From positions 1 through 23,320 of the forward strand of contig NZ_DIUM01000045.1 in NCBI RefSeq assembly GCF_002423035.1: a stretch of 23,320 bases of DNA, given 5' to 3'. This DNA comes from Thiocapsa sp. UBA6158 (GTDB taxonomy: Bacteria > Pseudomonadota > Gammaproteobacteria > Chromatiales > Chromatiaceae). The notes under the pieces were generated by a model, which did not search any database, was not told where the DNA came from, and saw only the letters and a list, made by a program, of their open reading frames with translations. This document shows positions 6,977-13,797 of the stretch, piece after piece; the first letter of the stretch is position 1, and each line of letters begins with the position of its first letter. Made by a program: the position numbers and the translations under genes.

Positions 6977-7778
6977 CGGTCGCCTCCTGTCTGACCTGTT
7001 CTTCCTCTGCGCTCAGATAGCCCGGGAATCTCACTTCCTTGACACCTCCAGCGTTCATGAAGACGAGCAGCCCGCGGTGTGCCGCACTCCTGGCCAAGGC
7101 GTCGAGCTCCGCGGGTGTGCCGCCGAGCAGCGTCATCCAGTCCGAGGAGAAGAGCCGCTGCCCCGACCGGCCCTCCAGATAGCCGGTGAACAGACAGAGT
7201 GCGACAACCTCGGCGCGGACCTCGGGTCGAGATCGGGTCTTGCGCCGATGTCCGTGCAGGAAACCCGCCGCGGTCCAGGTGCCTGCAATGTTCTGTGCAA
7301 ATGACTTCAGCGACGCGACGCTGAAGCGATCGGGGAAGGTCTCGGCCAGGAATGCCTCGACTACCTCTCGCGGCACCGGCGCGCCGATGGGGCGCGAGAG
7401 GATGAAGCCTTGCGATGCACGCAGCAACGGATCGCGAGCCAGGGCCACCGTCAGGGCGAGCAGAGGCTGCGCGGCCGCATCCGACGACCAGAGACGTCGA
7501 AGTGCCCGAAACAGCGGATTGGCCGGGTCGAGAGCATAGAGCGTCGCGAGATGCCCGAGCGACAATTCGCGCGCCTTCTTGGTCGACTTGCCCAACAGGT
7601 TCTCGGCGACGATCGCAGTCGCGTAGTCATGACGCGTCGCCGAGGATGAGGTGTGAGCGATGAGTACCCGCAAGTCATCCAACATCATGGTGCGCGCCGC
7701 ATGCGGCCCGTTGATGCCGACGCGAAAGCCCAAGCGGGTCAGACGCGATTGTCGGTCAAGGTTACCTCGGTGGATCAT
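6966..7778 (-). CDS. brxA: BrxA-like protein, first gene of the BREX operon
   Basis: This 270-residue protein occupies the brxA position immediately before brxB and resembles the DUF1819-type proteins that open many BREX operons. Recognisable parts are the N-terminal RLTRLGFRVGINGPHAARTM, the middle LLALTVALARDPLLR, SLKSFAQNIAGTW and GYLEGRSGQRLFSSDW, and the C-terminal RGLLVFMNAGGVKEVRFPGYL. The start at 7778 is kept because the segment before the internal MM at about residue 31 looks conserved, although no good ribosome-binding site precedes it. It is somewhat longer than textbook BrxA (about 200 residues), so it may be a distinct subfamily. The role in the cell is unknown beyond BREX. No frameshift is seen. 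Confidence 0.75.
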   Translation of the reverse strand: MIHRGNLDRQSRLTRLGFRVGINGPHAARTMMLDDLRVLIAHTSSSATRHDYATAIVAENLLGKSTKKARELSLGHLATLYALDPANPLFRALRRLWSSDAAAQPLLALTVALARDPLLRASQGFILSRPIGAPVPREVVEAFLAETFPDRFSVASLKSFAQNIAGTWTAAGFLHGHRRKTRSRPEVRAEVVALCLFTGYLEGRSGQRLFSSDWMTLLGGTPAELDALARSAAHRGLLVFMNAGGVKEVRFPGYLSAEEEQVRQEATDVV

Positions 7779-7792
7779 CAGGGTGGATCATC
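7769..7792. repeat. Short tandem duplication at the brxA start codon
   Basis: GGTGGATCATC occurs twice, at 7769-7779 and 7782-7792, with a period of 13 bases. The assigned brxA start codon lies in the first copy. The second copy holds an out-of-frame ATG, so the duplication makes the start choice ambiguous. Confidence 0.5.
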
Positions 7793-7810
7793 GGCCTGGC
7801 TGGACGACGA

Positions 7811-8005
7811 CTAGGCAGAGACGGCTGTCGACCGGAGCTTCTCGCGCACATCCATCAGGATCTCTCCGGAGGTATTCAGTCCACGCCCGTCGCGGCAGCA
7901 ACCCCAGTAGTCGTCATAGAGGTTGCTCTCGACGATGCGTTTGTCGCCGGTTTCGAGCAGTGCCTGCGCGCGCTCAAACCCGGCAAGTGACCACCAACAG
8001 GCGAT
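7811..8005 (-). pseudogene. C-terminal relic of a NADAR-domain (YbiA-like) protein
   Basis: The minus-strand frame that begins right after the nrdB stop codon encodes 64 residues with no start codon until near its end. They carry a NADAR-family C-terminus: FERAQALLETGDKRIVES, then DDYWGCCRDGRGLN, then GEILMDVREKL. NADAR enzymes are N-glycosidases acting on ADP-ribosyl compounds or riboflavin intermediates, are normally about 150 residues, and turn up near defence and toxin genes. Here the N-terminal two-thirds, with most of the active site, is missing, and the usual WGxG reads WGCC. It is therefore a truncated remnant, probably debris from the rearrangement that placed BREX next to nrdB. The identification is from memory of the family motif. 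Confidence 0.6.
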
Positions 8006-9409
8006 TTAATCCCAGTTCAGTGCACCACCCGTCTGATACTCCGTGACCCGTGTCTCGAAGAAGTTCTTTTCCTTTTTGAGATCAAGCACCTCGGACATCC
8101 AGGGGAAGGGGTTGGATGCGCCCGGATATTGCTCGGGCAGGCCGATCTGTGCGCAGCGCCGGTTGGCAATGAACTGCAGATATTCCTCGAACATGGGCGC
8201 ATTGAGCCCGAGCACACCGCGCGGCATGGTGTCGTGGGCGTAGCGTGATTCCATGGTGACGGCATCGCGGATCATGGTGATGAGCTCCTGCTTGAATTCC
8301 GGGCTCCACAGATGCGGGTTCTCGATCTTGATCTGGTTGATCACGTCGATGCCGAAGTTCATGTGCATGGATTCGTCGCGCAGGATGTATTGAAACTGCT
8401 CGGCGGTGCCGGTCATCTTGTTGCGTCGGCCCATGCTCAGGACCTGGACGAAGCCGACATAGAAGAAGATACCTTCGAAGATGACGTAAAAGGCCACCAG
8501 CTCGCGGAGCAGCTTGCGGTCGTTCTCGGGCGTTCCGGTCTTGAAGTGCGGGTCGGCGAGATGCTGAGTGTAGGGCAGGGCCCATTCGGCCTTACGCGCC
8601 ACCGAGGGCACCTCGCGGTACATGTTGAAGATCTCGCCCTCGTCCAGGCCTAGGCTCTCGACCACGTACTGATAGGCGTGGGTGTGCAGGGCCTCCTCGA
8701 AGGATTGGCGCAGCAGATACTGGCGGCACTCGGGGTTGGAGATATGGCGATAGACGGCCAGCACCAGATTATTGGCGACCAAGGAATCGGCCGTCGAGAA
8801 GAAGCCGAGATTGCGCTTGATGATGGTGCGCTCGTCGTCGGTCAGGCCGTTGGGATCCTTCCAGAGCGCGATGTCCGCGTTCATGTTGATCTCTTGCGGC
8901 ATCCAGTGGTTGGCGCAGGCGTCGAGATACTTCTGCCAGGCCCACTCGTACTTGAAGGGGACGAGCTGATTGAGGTCGGCGTGACAGTTGATGATCTTCT
9001 TGTCGTCGACGCGTACCCGGCCCGCGCCCATCTCGAGCGACTCGAGACCCGTGGCGCCGCCGACGATGTCCTCGTCCGGGTGCGGCCTCTGCATCCGCGT
9101 TTCGGCCGGCAGCAGGGTGTCGCCGATCGGCAGCTCACTCTGGTGCACGGTGGATGCCGGGAAGGGGTTGGGGTCGACCACGGGTGCGGCGCCAGCGGTC
9201 GCCATCAGCTCGGCATTGCTGACCAGGCCATGGCCGGGGCGCACCTGTGCGGTGTCGAGGGTCGCGCGAAACGGGGTTGCCTTCGGTGCGTCGGCCTGCG
9301 GCTTGGCGGACCAGTCTTCCGAGTCGTCGGTCGGATCGACGAGGAAAGCCCTTCCGGTGTCACGGGCGGCGGGTCGGGTTGTGGCGAGTGGATCGTCCCA
9401 GTTCAGCAT
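8006..9409 (-). CDS. nrdB: Ribonucleoside-diphosphate reductase, class I beta subunit
   Basis: NrdB holds the diiron-tyrosyl radical cofactor that powers reduction of ribonucleotides to deoxyribonucleotides with NrdA. Ligands are visible: D208 in STADSL, E239-x2-H242 in EEALHTHAY, E312 in FEGIFF, and E346-x2-H349 in RDESMH. The radical tyrosine is Y246, four residues after H242, so this is a Tyr-radical enzyme. The start is the ATG at 9409, with GGAGA seven bases upstream, giving 467 residues; a longer frame to 9475 adds nothing family-like. An N-terminal extension of about 130 residues, low in complexity, precedes the conserved core. Both the N-terminus (MLNWDD) and the C-terminal tail (ALNWD) carry LNWD. 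No nrdA is in the window. Confidence 0.95.
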   Translation of the reverse strand: MLNWDDPLATTRPAARDTGRAFLVDPTDDSEDWSAKPQADAPKATPFRATLDTAQVRPGHGLVSNAELMATAGAAPVVDPNPFPASTVHQSELPIGDTLLPAETRMQRPHPDEDIVGGATGLESLEMGAGRVRVDDKKIINCHADLNQLVPFKYEWAWQKYLDACANHWMPQEINMNADIALWKDPNGLTDDERTIIKRNLGFFSTADSLVANNLVLAVYRHISNPECRQYLLRQSFEEALHTHAYQYVVESLGLDEGEIFNMYREVPSVARKAEWALPYTQHLADPHFKTGTPENDRKLLRELVAFYVIFEGIFFYVGFVQVLSMGRRNKMTGTAEQFQYILRDESMHMNFGIDVINQIKIENPHLWSPEFKQELITMIRDAVTMESRYAHDTMPRGVLGLNAPMFEEYLQFIANRRCAQIGLPEQYPGASNPFPWMSEVLDLKKEKNFFETRVTEYQTGGALNWD

Positions 9410-9554
9410 GGTGTGTCTCCTCGATGAGATTCGTTTGACGGGCTCGGCCTGAATGCCGTTCCCGACGGCCGCCAACCGAAAACGTCGGTGGATGTTCCGA
9501 TGACTTCGTGGCTCGGGAGTTTAGGGCTTTTATCACGGATGTCCAGTGCCGGAG

Positions 9555-9568
9555 CACAAGATCTTGTG
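9555..9568. promoter_or_regulatory. Candidate NrdR box upstream of nrdB
   Basis: CACAAGATCTTGTG is a perfect 14-base palindrome that fits the core of the NrdR box consensus (acaCwAtATaTwGtgt) at most positions. NrdR is the widespread repressor of ribonucleotide reductase genes. The site lies 146 bases upstream of the nrdB start and covers the spacer and -10 zone of a promoter whose -35 is TTGACA at 9581-9576, where a repressor would act. An imperfect second palindrome (CAACGT/ATGTTG, 9579-9598) is 27 bases away centre to centre, which is not the usual two-box spacing. Confidence 0.55.
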
Positions 9569-9575
9569 GGCAATC

Positions 9576-9581
9576 TGTCAA
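9576..9581 (-). promoter_or_regulatory. Perfect -35 hexamer of the likely nrdB promoter
   Basis: TTGACA on the minus strand. Seventeen bases on, the best -10 is the poor match TGTGCT, which overlaps the candidate NrdR palindrome. This gives a leader of roughly 140 bases before the nrdB ATG. Confidence 0.45.
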
Positions 9582-9620
9582 CGTAATCCCTCATGTTGTG
9601 TTGGTCCGTGCCGTGTGATC

Positions 9621-10106
9621 TCAGGCCGCAGACGAGGTGCTGGCCGCCTCGACCCAGAGTCGGAGCGGGGCGGACGCTGCAGTGTCGCTGTACGCTTTGG
9701 TTTGCGCATGCCGCTCATGCACCGCGCCGGTTTCGGGAACCTCTTCGGCCTCGGCGACCGGAAGGTAGGCGGCGATCAGGTGGTAGAGATCCGCCGCGGC
9801 ACTCTTGGCGCGATCGAACGGCAGGCGATCGAAGCCGATGAGCGTGGCTTTGACGCGGAGATAGGACTCGGGGATGGCATAGCGATCGAAGATGGCGCGG
9901 GCGTCTTGCTCCAGGCTGCTCAGGTTCTCCTGCAGCGACGCGTCGCACTCGGGCGGCAAGGTGATGTAATCCCAGAGGACATCCGCCGAGTGCTCGCCAC
10001 TGCGCACCACGACGAAGGGCGTGCGGGTCTCGCGGCAATGGTGGAACCAGTCGCTGTCGATGAAGCTGTCTTTGGCATCGACGAGATCGAACGGGGCGTC
10101 GGACAT
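9621..10106 (-). CDS. Hypothetical protein, 161 residues
   Basis: I do not recognise a family. The protein is acidic and soluble-looking, with no signal peptide or membrane segment. The first 110 residues look like a folded domain (aromatic-rich SDWFHHCRETRTPFVVVR, then VLWDYITLPPECD), and the last 40 or so are alanine- and serine-rich and probably disordered. The start at 10106 is supported by GGAGA six bases upstream. It lies upstream of nrdB on the same strand, but 211 bases and a likely separate promoter come between, so it is probably not in the nrdB transcript. It is divergent from the ferredoxin gene at 10289. Confidence 0.65.
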   Translation of the reverse strand: MSDAPFDLVDAKDSFIDSDWFHHCRETRTPFVVVRSGEHSADVLWDYITLPPECDASLQENLSSLEQDARAIFDRYAIPESYLRVKATLIGFDRLPFDRAKSAAADLYHLIAAYLPVAEAEEVPETGAVHERHAQTKAYSDTAASAPLRLWVEAASTSSAA

Positions 10107-10288
10107 GAAGCGTCTCCTGCGTTTCGCCTGAATCTTGAGGACCGCGTAAGGTACACCGACGGGCGTGATTCGTCAGGCTCGCGTCCATGTCCGCATCGTT
10201 GCGCCATGGCGGCGTGCGGCGTAATCTTTGCGCCCGACGCGCGCGGCCCGGGCCGCCCAACGAATCTGAATACGGATTGCTCGCACTT

Positions 10289-10552
10289 ATGATCAGTAAA
10301 ATCGAGGTTATCGACGTCGCCTGCATCGGCTGTGGGACCTGTTGGGTCGCCTGCCCCCAAGCGTTCAAAGAGCACGATATCGGAGACGACCTCAAGGCAC
10401 TCCCGACGGGTGGATTGGGTGACCAGCACATCATGCGTGCCGCTGCCGAGGGCTGTCCCACGCTGGCGATCTCGCTGATCGACGAGGCGGGCGTGGTGCT
10501 GTTTCCGAGCGAGGAGGCCAGGGCTGCTCTGAATGCGTCGTCCGACTGGTGA
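10289..10552 (+). CDS. Small ferredoxin, probably one [4Fe-4S] cluster
   Basis: This 87-residue ferredoxin is a soluble electron carrier. The cluster-binding motif CIGCGTCWVACP gives C12, C15, C18 and C22, and a fifth cysteine, C56, sits in EGCPTLAI. In single-cluster ferredoxins the first three plus the late cysteine bind the cluster, and C22 is either free or in a disulfide. About 33 residues between the motifs, without a second CxxCxxC, argue against a two-cluster type. I chose the ATG at 10289 because it places the motif at the usual distance from the N-terminus; the frame extends to 10187 but that part is arginine-rich and unlike a ferredoxin. The ribosome-binding site is weak. It stands alone, so its redox partner cannot be told. 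Confidence 0.85.
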   Translation: MISKIEVIDVACIGCGTCWVACPQAFKEHDIGDDLKALPTGGLGDQHIMRAAAEGCPTLAISLIDEAGVVLFPSEEARAALNASSDW

Positions 10553-10825
10553 TCGTTGCTTCGAGCGCCGCGAGCCGCGAAGAGCCTCGAGCGCGCTTTG
10601 CGCATGGCGGCGTCGGGCCCTTGAGTAAAACAGCCGAAACAGGTCGGTCCGAGGTTCACTCGGGTCGGACGATTTCCGGGTATCGGCATCTTCGATGGCG
10701 ATTGTTTGCGAATCTTTGGGCGACTGAAGTCGCCCCATCGCCCCTACCTCGCCGATCCATCGCCACCATTTCGCGATCGCTCCGACATCGCCCCGTTCGA
10801 CCGCGAAAACACTCTCGAGCTGTGC
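10553..10825. other. Convergent intergenic region with two inverted repeats
   Basis: The 273 bases between the converging ferredoxin and antiporter genes hold no credible gene. GTCCGA/TCGGAC (10647-10670) could form a 6-base-pair stem after the ferredoxin gene but lacks a T-run. A tight 8-base-pair palindrome lies at 10718-10735 and belongs with the repeat at 13603. Confidence 0.5.
10718..10735. repeat. REP-like palindrome GGGCGACT-ga-AGTCGCCC
   Basis: A near-perfect palindrome with an 8-base-pair stem and two-base centre, followed by CATCGCC. A similar element, GGGCT-ga-AGCCC followed by CATCGCC, occurs at 13603-13614. The shared TGAAG centre and shared 3' flank suggest a dispersed extragenic repeat family. 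Confidence 0.5.
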
Positions 10826-12553
10826 TCAGTCGCTTCGCATCAGCTTCAGGCCGACCTTCAGGATGCGGTCGCCTTCGACCTCGCGCACGACCAAATCGAC
10901 CGTCTTGAGTCGTAGTCTGTCGCCGACTACCGGGTGAGCGGTGTGCAGCGCGTGTCGGATGAATGCATCCAAGGTCAGGGCACGATCCGAGTCGGGTAGG
11001 TCCAGCCCGTAGGCGGCCGCCAGGTCGGCCACTTGGGCCTCGCCGTTGAGCACGAACTCGCCGAAGAAGACTTGATCGGATAAGCGCTCAGGCGCCGCGC
11101 TCGCGACGAAGAGACGATCCAGCTCCGCCAGGTCGGCCGGGTCTGCGATGAGATACAGATAGTCGTCCGACTTCAGGTCCGCCAGGTCGAGGACGTCGAC
11201 CAGGTGTTTCCCGCGCAGAACCGCCACGATGCGTGCGCACTTGGGGAGCCGCAAGGCACCACGCCGCTCGACCACGACGGGGGTGTCTTTCGCCAGGCGA
11301 TAGCCGACCAGCTCGAGCTCGCGCTGACCGGGGATATCCAGCTCGACACGCTGCACCTGATGGCTGGTCGGCGGGACCTCCAGCCCCAACCGACGGGCGG
11401 AGGCGGCGACCGTCCAGCCCTGGATCAGCAGCGACACCAGCACCACGAAGAAGACGATGTTGAAGTACATCGACGCCTGATCCATCCCGGCCAGCAGCGG
11501 GAAGAGCGCCAGGATGATGGGCACGGCCCCGCGCAACCCGACCCAGCCGACGAAGACCTGCTCGCGCCAGGGAAAGCGGAAGGGCAGCAGGCAGAGCCAG
11601 ACCGCGATCGGGCGGGCGACCAGGGTCAGGACGGTGGCGAAGAGCAGTGCATCCACGGCCACCGGCAAGAGTTCGGAGGGCGTCACCAGCAGCCCCAGCA
11701 TCAGGAACATCCCGATCTGGGACAGCCGGGCGATGCCGTCGTGGAAGCGTTTGATGTACTGGCTCGACTGCAAGGGCCGATTTCCGACCACCAGGCCGGC
11801 GAGATAGATGGCCAGAAAACCGCTGCCCTGCAGCACGGAGGTGATCCCGAAGATGGTCAGGCCGCCGGCCATGACCGCCAAGGGATAAAGCCCGGGCGAC
11901 ATCTCCAGTCGATTGATCAAGCGCACCAGACCCAAGCCGCCGAGGATCCCGAACAAGGCGCCGAGCCCCATCTGTCGCACGAACTCCAACAGCAGCACCA
12001 AGCCGACATCGTCGCTGCCGCTAATGATCAGCTCCATGAGCACGATCGTCAGAAAGATGGCCATGGGGTCGTTGCTGCCGGACTCGATCTCGAGCGTGGC
12101 GCCGACGCGCTGCTTGAGCTCGAGCCCCTGGGAGCGCAGCAGAGAGAAGACCGCCGCCGCATCGGTCGAGCCGACAATCGCGCCCAGCAACAGCCCTTCC
12201 ATCCAGTGCAGGCCGAGCCACCAGGCCGCGAAGAGCCCTGTCACCGTCGCCGTGATCAGGACGCCGACGGTGGCGAGCCCGACAGCCGGTTTAAGTCCGA
12301 CGCGGAAGTTCCGAAACGGCGTCACCAGCCCGCCGTCGAAGAGGATGATCGCCAGCGCCAAGCTGCCGAACAGGTGCGCCATCTGCACGTCGTCGAACTG
12401 GATCCCGCCGGGCCCCTCCTCGCCGAGCATCATCCCGATGAACAGGAAGACCAACAGCAGGGGCACGCCGAACCGGCTTGTCACGACGCTGGCCAGGATG
12501 CTCGCCAGGAACACCAGCGAGACGACCAGGATGATTTGGTTGGTGAGGTCCAT
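10826..12553 (-). CDS. nhaP2: K+/H+ antiporter, NhaP2/CvrA type
   Basis: This 575-residue inner-membrane protein exports potassium in exchange for protons and protects cells in low osmolarity. Its length matches E. coli CvrA (578). The N-terminal 385 residues form about 12-13 membrane segments of the CPA1 family, with the ion-path motifs GSTDAAAVFSLL (D131) and ESGSNDPMAIFL (N161, D162), and RGAVPIILAL at about 341-350. A TrkA-C-like regulatory domain follows (about 400-480), and the C-terminus (about 495-573) looks like the CorC/HlyC-associated domain that is typical of NhaP2. The start at 12553 gives a short N-terminus entering the first helix at once. It is a single gene, with no partner on its strand. 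Confidence 0.92.
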   Translation of the reverse strand: MDLTNQIILVVSLVFLASILASVVTSRFGVPLLLVFLFIGMMLGEEGPGGIQFDDVQMAHLFGSLALAIILFDGGLVTPFRNFRVGLKPAVGLATVGVLITATVTGLFAAWWLGLHWMEGLLLGAIVGSTDAAAVFSLLRSQGLELKQRVGATLEIESGSNDPMAIFLTIVLMELIISGSDDVGLVLLLEFVRQMGLGALFGILGGLGLVRLINRLEMSPGLYPLAVMAGGLTIFGITSVLQGSGFLAIYLAGLVVGNRPLQSSQYIKRFHDGIARLSQIGMFLMLGLLVTPSELLPVAVDALLFATVLTLVARPIAVWLCLLPFRFPWREQVFVGWVGLRGAVPIILALFPLLAGMDQASMYFNIVFFVVLVSLLIQGWTVAASARRLGLEVPPTSHQVQRVELDIPGQRELELVGYRLAKDTPVVVERRGALRLPKCARIVAVLRGKHLVDVLDLADLKSDDYLYLIADPADLAELDRLFVASAAPERLSDQVFFGEFVLNGEAQVADLAAAYGLDLPDSDRALTLDAFIRHALHTAHPVVGDRLRLKTVDLVVREVEGDRILKVGLKLMRSD

Positions 12554-13169
12554 CGGGTCTCTCGTCCGAAAGGGTTCGCCCGCACGGCGTCCAGCGCTGC
12601 GCGAGGGTGGTCACTGCAGCAAGAATCGCATGAATTGGCCTGCGATGGGCAAAAGCCAGGCCGGGTATGTGCTGCGGTATCGTGGCCGCTCGCCCCCGGC
12701 CTTGGATCATCCGGTGCAGGCTGGCCGCGAGCCGCGACGAGCCGCGATCAGATGGCGTAGCTAGAGGCCGGGTCGTCGAGAAACGGCTGCTCGATCCAGC
12801 CGCGTTGCTCCAGCGTGGTGCGGCGCAGGACCACGCCGGCGCCTGCCGGCAAATCCCGGCGCAGCGGTCGGTCGCCGAGATCCGTCGCGGTCTGTTTTGT
12901 TTTCCGAGCATTCCCCCGCCGCGGAACCTTGTGCACCGGGGGATGGCTCGGGTGGGTTGCTCGATGGTGTCGTGGGTCGGCGTGCCATGTGGCGGCTGCC
13001 GTGACTGGGTCGGACACCGGTCGAGCGTACCAAAGACCAGGGTGTTGCGGATAGGGCTCGCGCGACGGGTTTAGGTGCGCTCGGGCGCCTTGCGCCGCGG
13101 GTTTCCGGTTGATCGCGCGAGACCGAACGCCGGGCAGGGCGTCCGGCGCGCACGAGGCGCTCGTCGGTC
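12554..13169. other. 616-base region without a recognised gene
   Basis: All six frames give arginine- and proline-rich translations typical of non-coding GC-rich DNA. One exception is the minus-strand frame ending at 12748: its last 40 or so codons (about 12748-12880) read like real protein (RPLRRDLPAGAG, VVLRRTTLEQRGWIEQPF), but no plausible start or longer domain is attached. It could be the tail of a decayed gene. No promoter or terminator is clear. Confidence 0.4.
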
Positions 13170-13427
13170 TCAGTACCAATACCGGTTGTCTTGCCGGTCC
13201 CGATAACGTTTTTCCTTTTCGCTCCGGTCGTAAAGATAACCGCCCAGGGCTCCGGCGCCGGCACCGATCAGTGCCCCCTTCCCGGCGTCTCCGCTCATCG
13301 AGCCGATTGCGGCGCCGGTCCCGGCGCCGAGGAGCGCGCCGGATCCGGTGCGCGATGCGGTTGTGGTTCCGCACGCCGTCAGGGCAAGTACGGATGCGAT
13401 GGCGAATGCAATGGTGATAGGTCTCAT
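13170..13427 (-). CDS. Small glycine-zipper lipoprotein
   Basis: This 85-residue protein is probably an outer-membrane or periplasm-facing lipoprotein. A short signal peptide ends in the lipobox LTAC, with the lipidated cysteine at residue 19. Residues 29-65 are a glycine-zipper domain (GSGALLGAGTGAAIGS, then GKGALIGAGAGALGG), which packs helices in membranes, and the tail is charged and tyrosine-rich (YRDRQDNRYWY). AGGAGG eight bases before the ATG is the strongest ribosome-binding site in this part of the window and suggests high expression. Related proteins (YMGG-like and Osm/Slp-type lipoproteins) are envelope-stress-associated, but its exact job is not known. Confidence 0.88.
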   Translation of the reverse strand: MRPITIAFAIASVLALTACGTTTASRTGSGALLGAGTGAAIGSMSGDAGKGALIGAGAGALGGYLYDRSEKEKRYRDRQDNRYWY

Positions 13428-13797
13428 CGGTCGGGTCCTCCTGCTATAGGGCCATCTTGGGGGGCGCCCTTGGAGGCGCCGTGGCCTTCCGATGTCAGTT
13501 TAGTCCAAAGGAAGTGCTGATTTGTTCGGGGGTGACCGGTGGAAACGGGGCTTTTTTCCGGTCCCATGCGGCACTCGATCGTTCGGGATGCGGCTTTTGG
13601 GTGGGCTGAAGCCCCATCGCCGTCATCGCAGTGTGCCGTTCCTGCCCGGGCGGATCGGATACAATCGGACGGCTCATCGCCGAGCCCCGGCCATCGTCGC
13701 CGCAGCGGCATGGCTGCTGAGCGGTGCGCGAGCGATTGATCCCCGTCGAGGGCCGGCTTGCGCAAGTGCTTTCCATTCCCTTCGAGATCTTCACGCC
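13428..13797. other. Divergent intergenic region before the SulP gene
   Basis: This 370-base gap separates the lipoprotein and SulP genes, which point away from each other. A frame in phase with SulP is open back to 13522, but its translation is arginine-rich and unlike the family, so I treat it as non-coding. A TACAAT hexamer (13660-13665) could be the SulP -10, though no good -35 precedes it. The palindrome at 13603-13614 and the GACCGG/CCGGTC pair (13534-13563) are the visible structures. Confidence 0.45.
13603..13614. repeat. REP-like palindrome GGGCT-ga-AGCCC
   Basis: A 5-base-pair palindrome with a two-base centre, followed by CCATCGCC. It shares its TGAAG centre and 3' flank with the longer element at 10718-10735. 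Confidence 0.4.

Noticed and set aside
11204..12760. 518-codon plus-strand frame
   Set aside because: Antisense to the K+/H+ antiporter; composition (Q, H, D, R rich) is that of a shadow frame.
13522..13797. N-terminal extension of the SulP frame
   Set aside because: Contains a palindromic repeat and a non-family arginine-rich translation; the ATG at 13798 gives the usual N-terminus.
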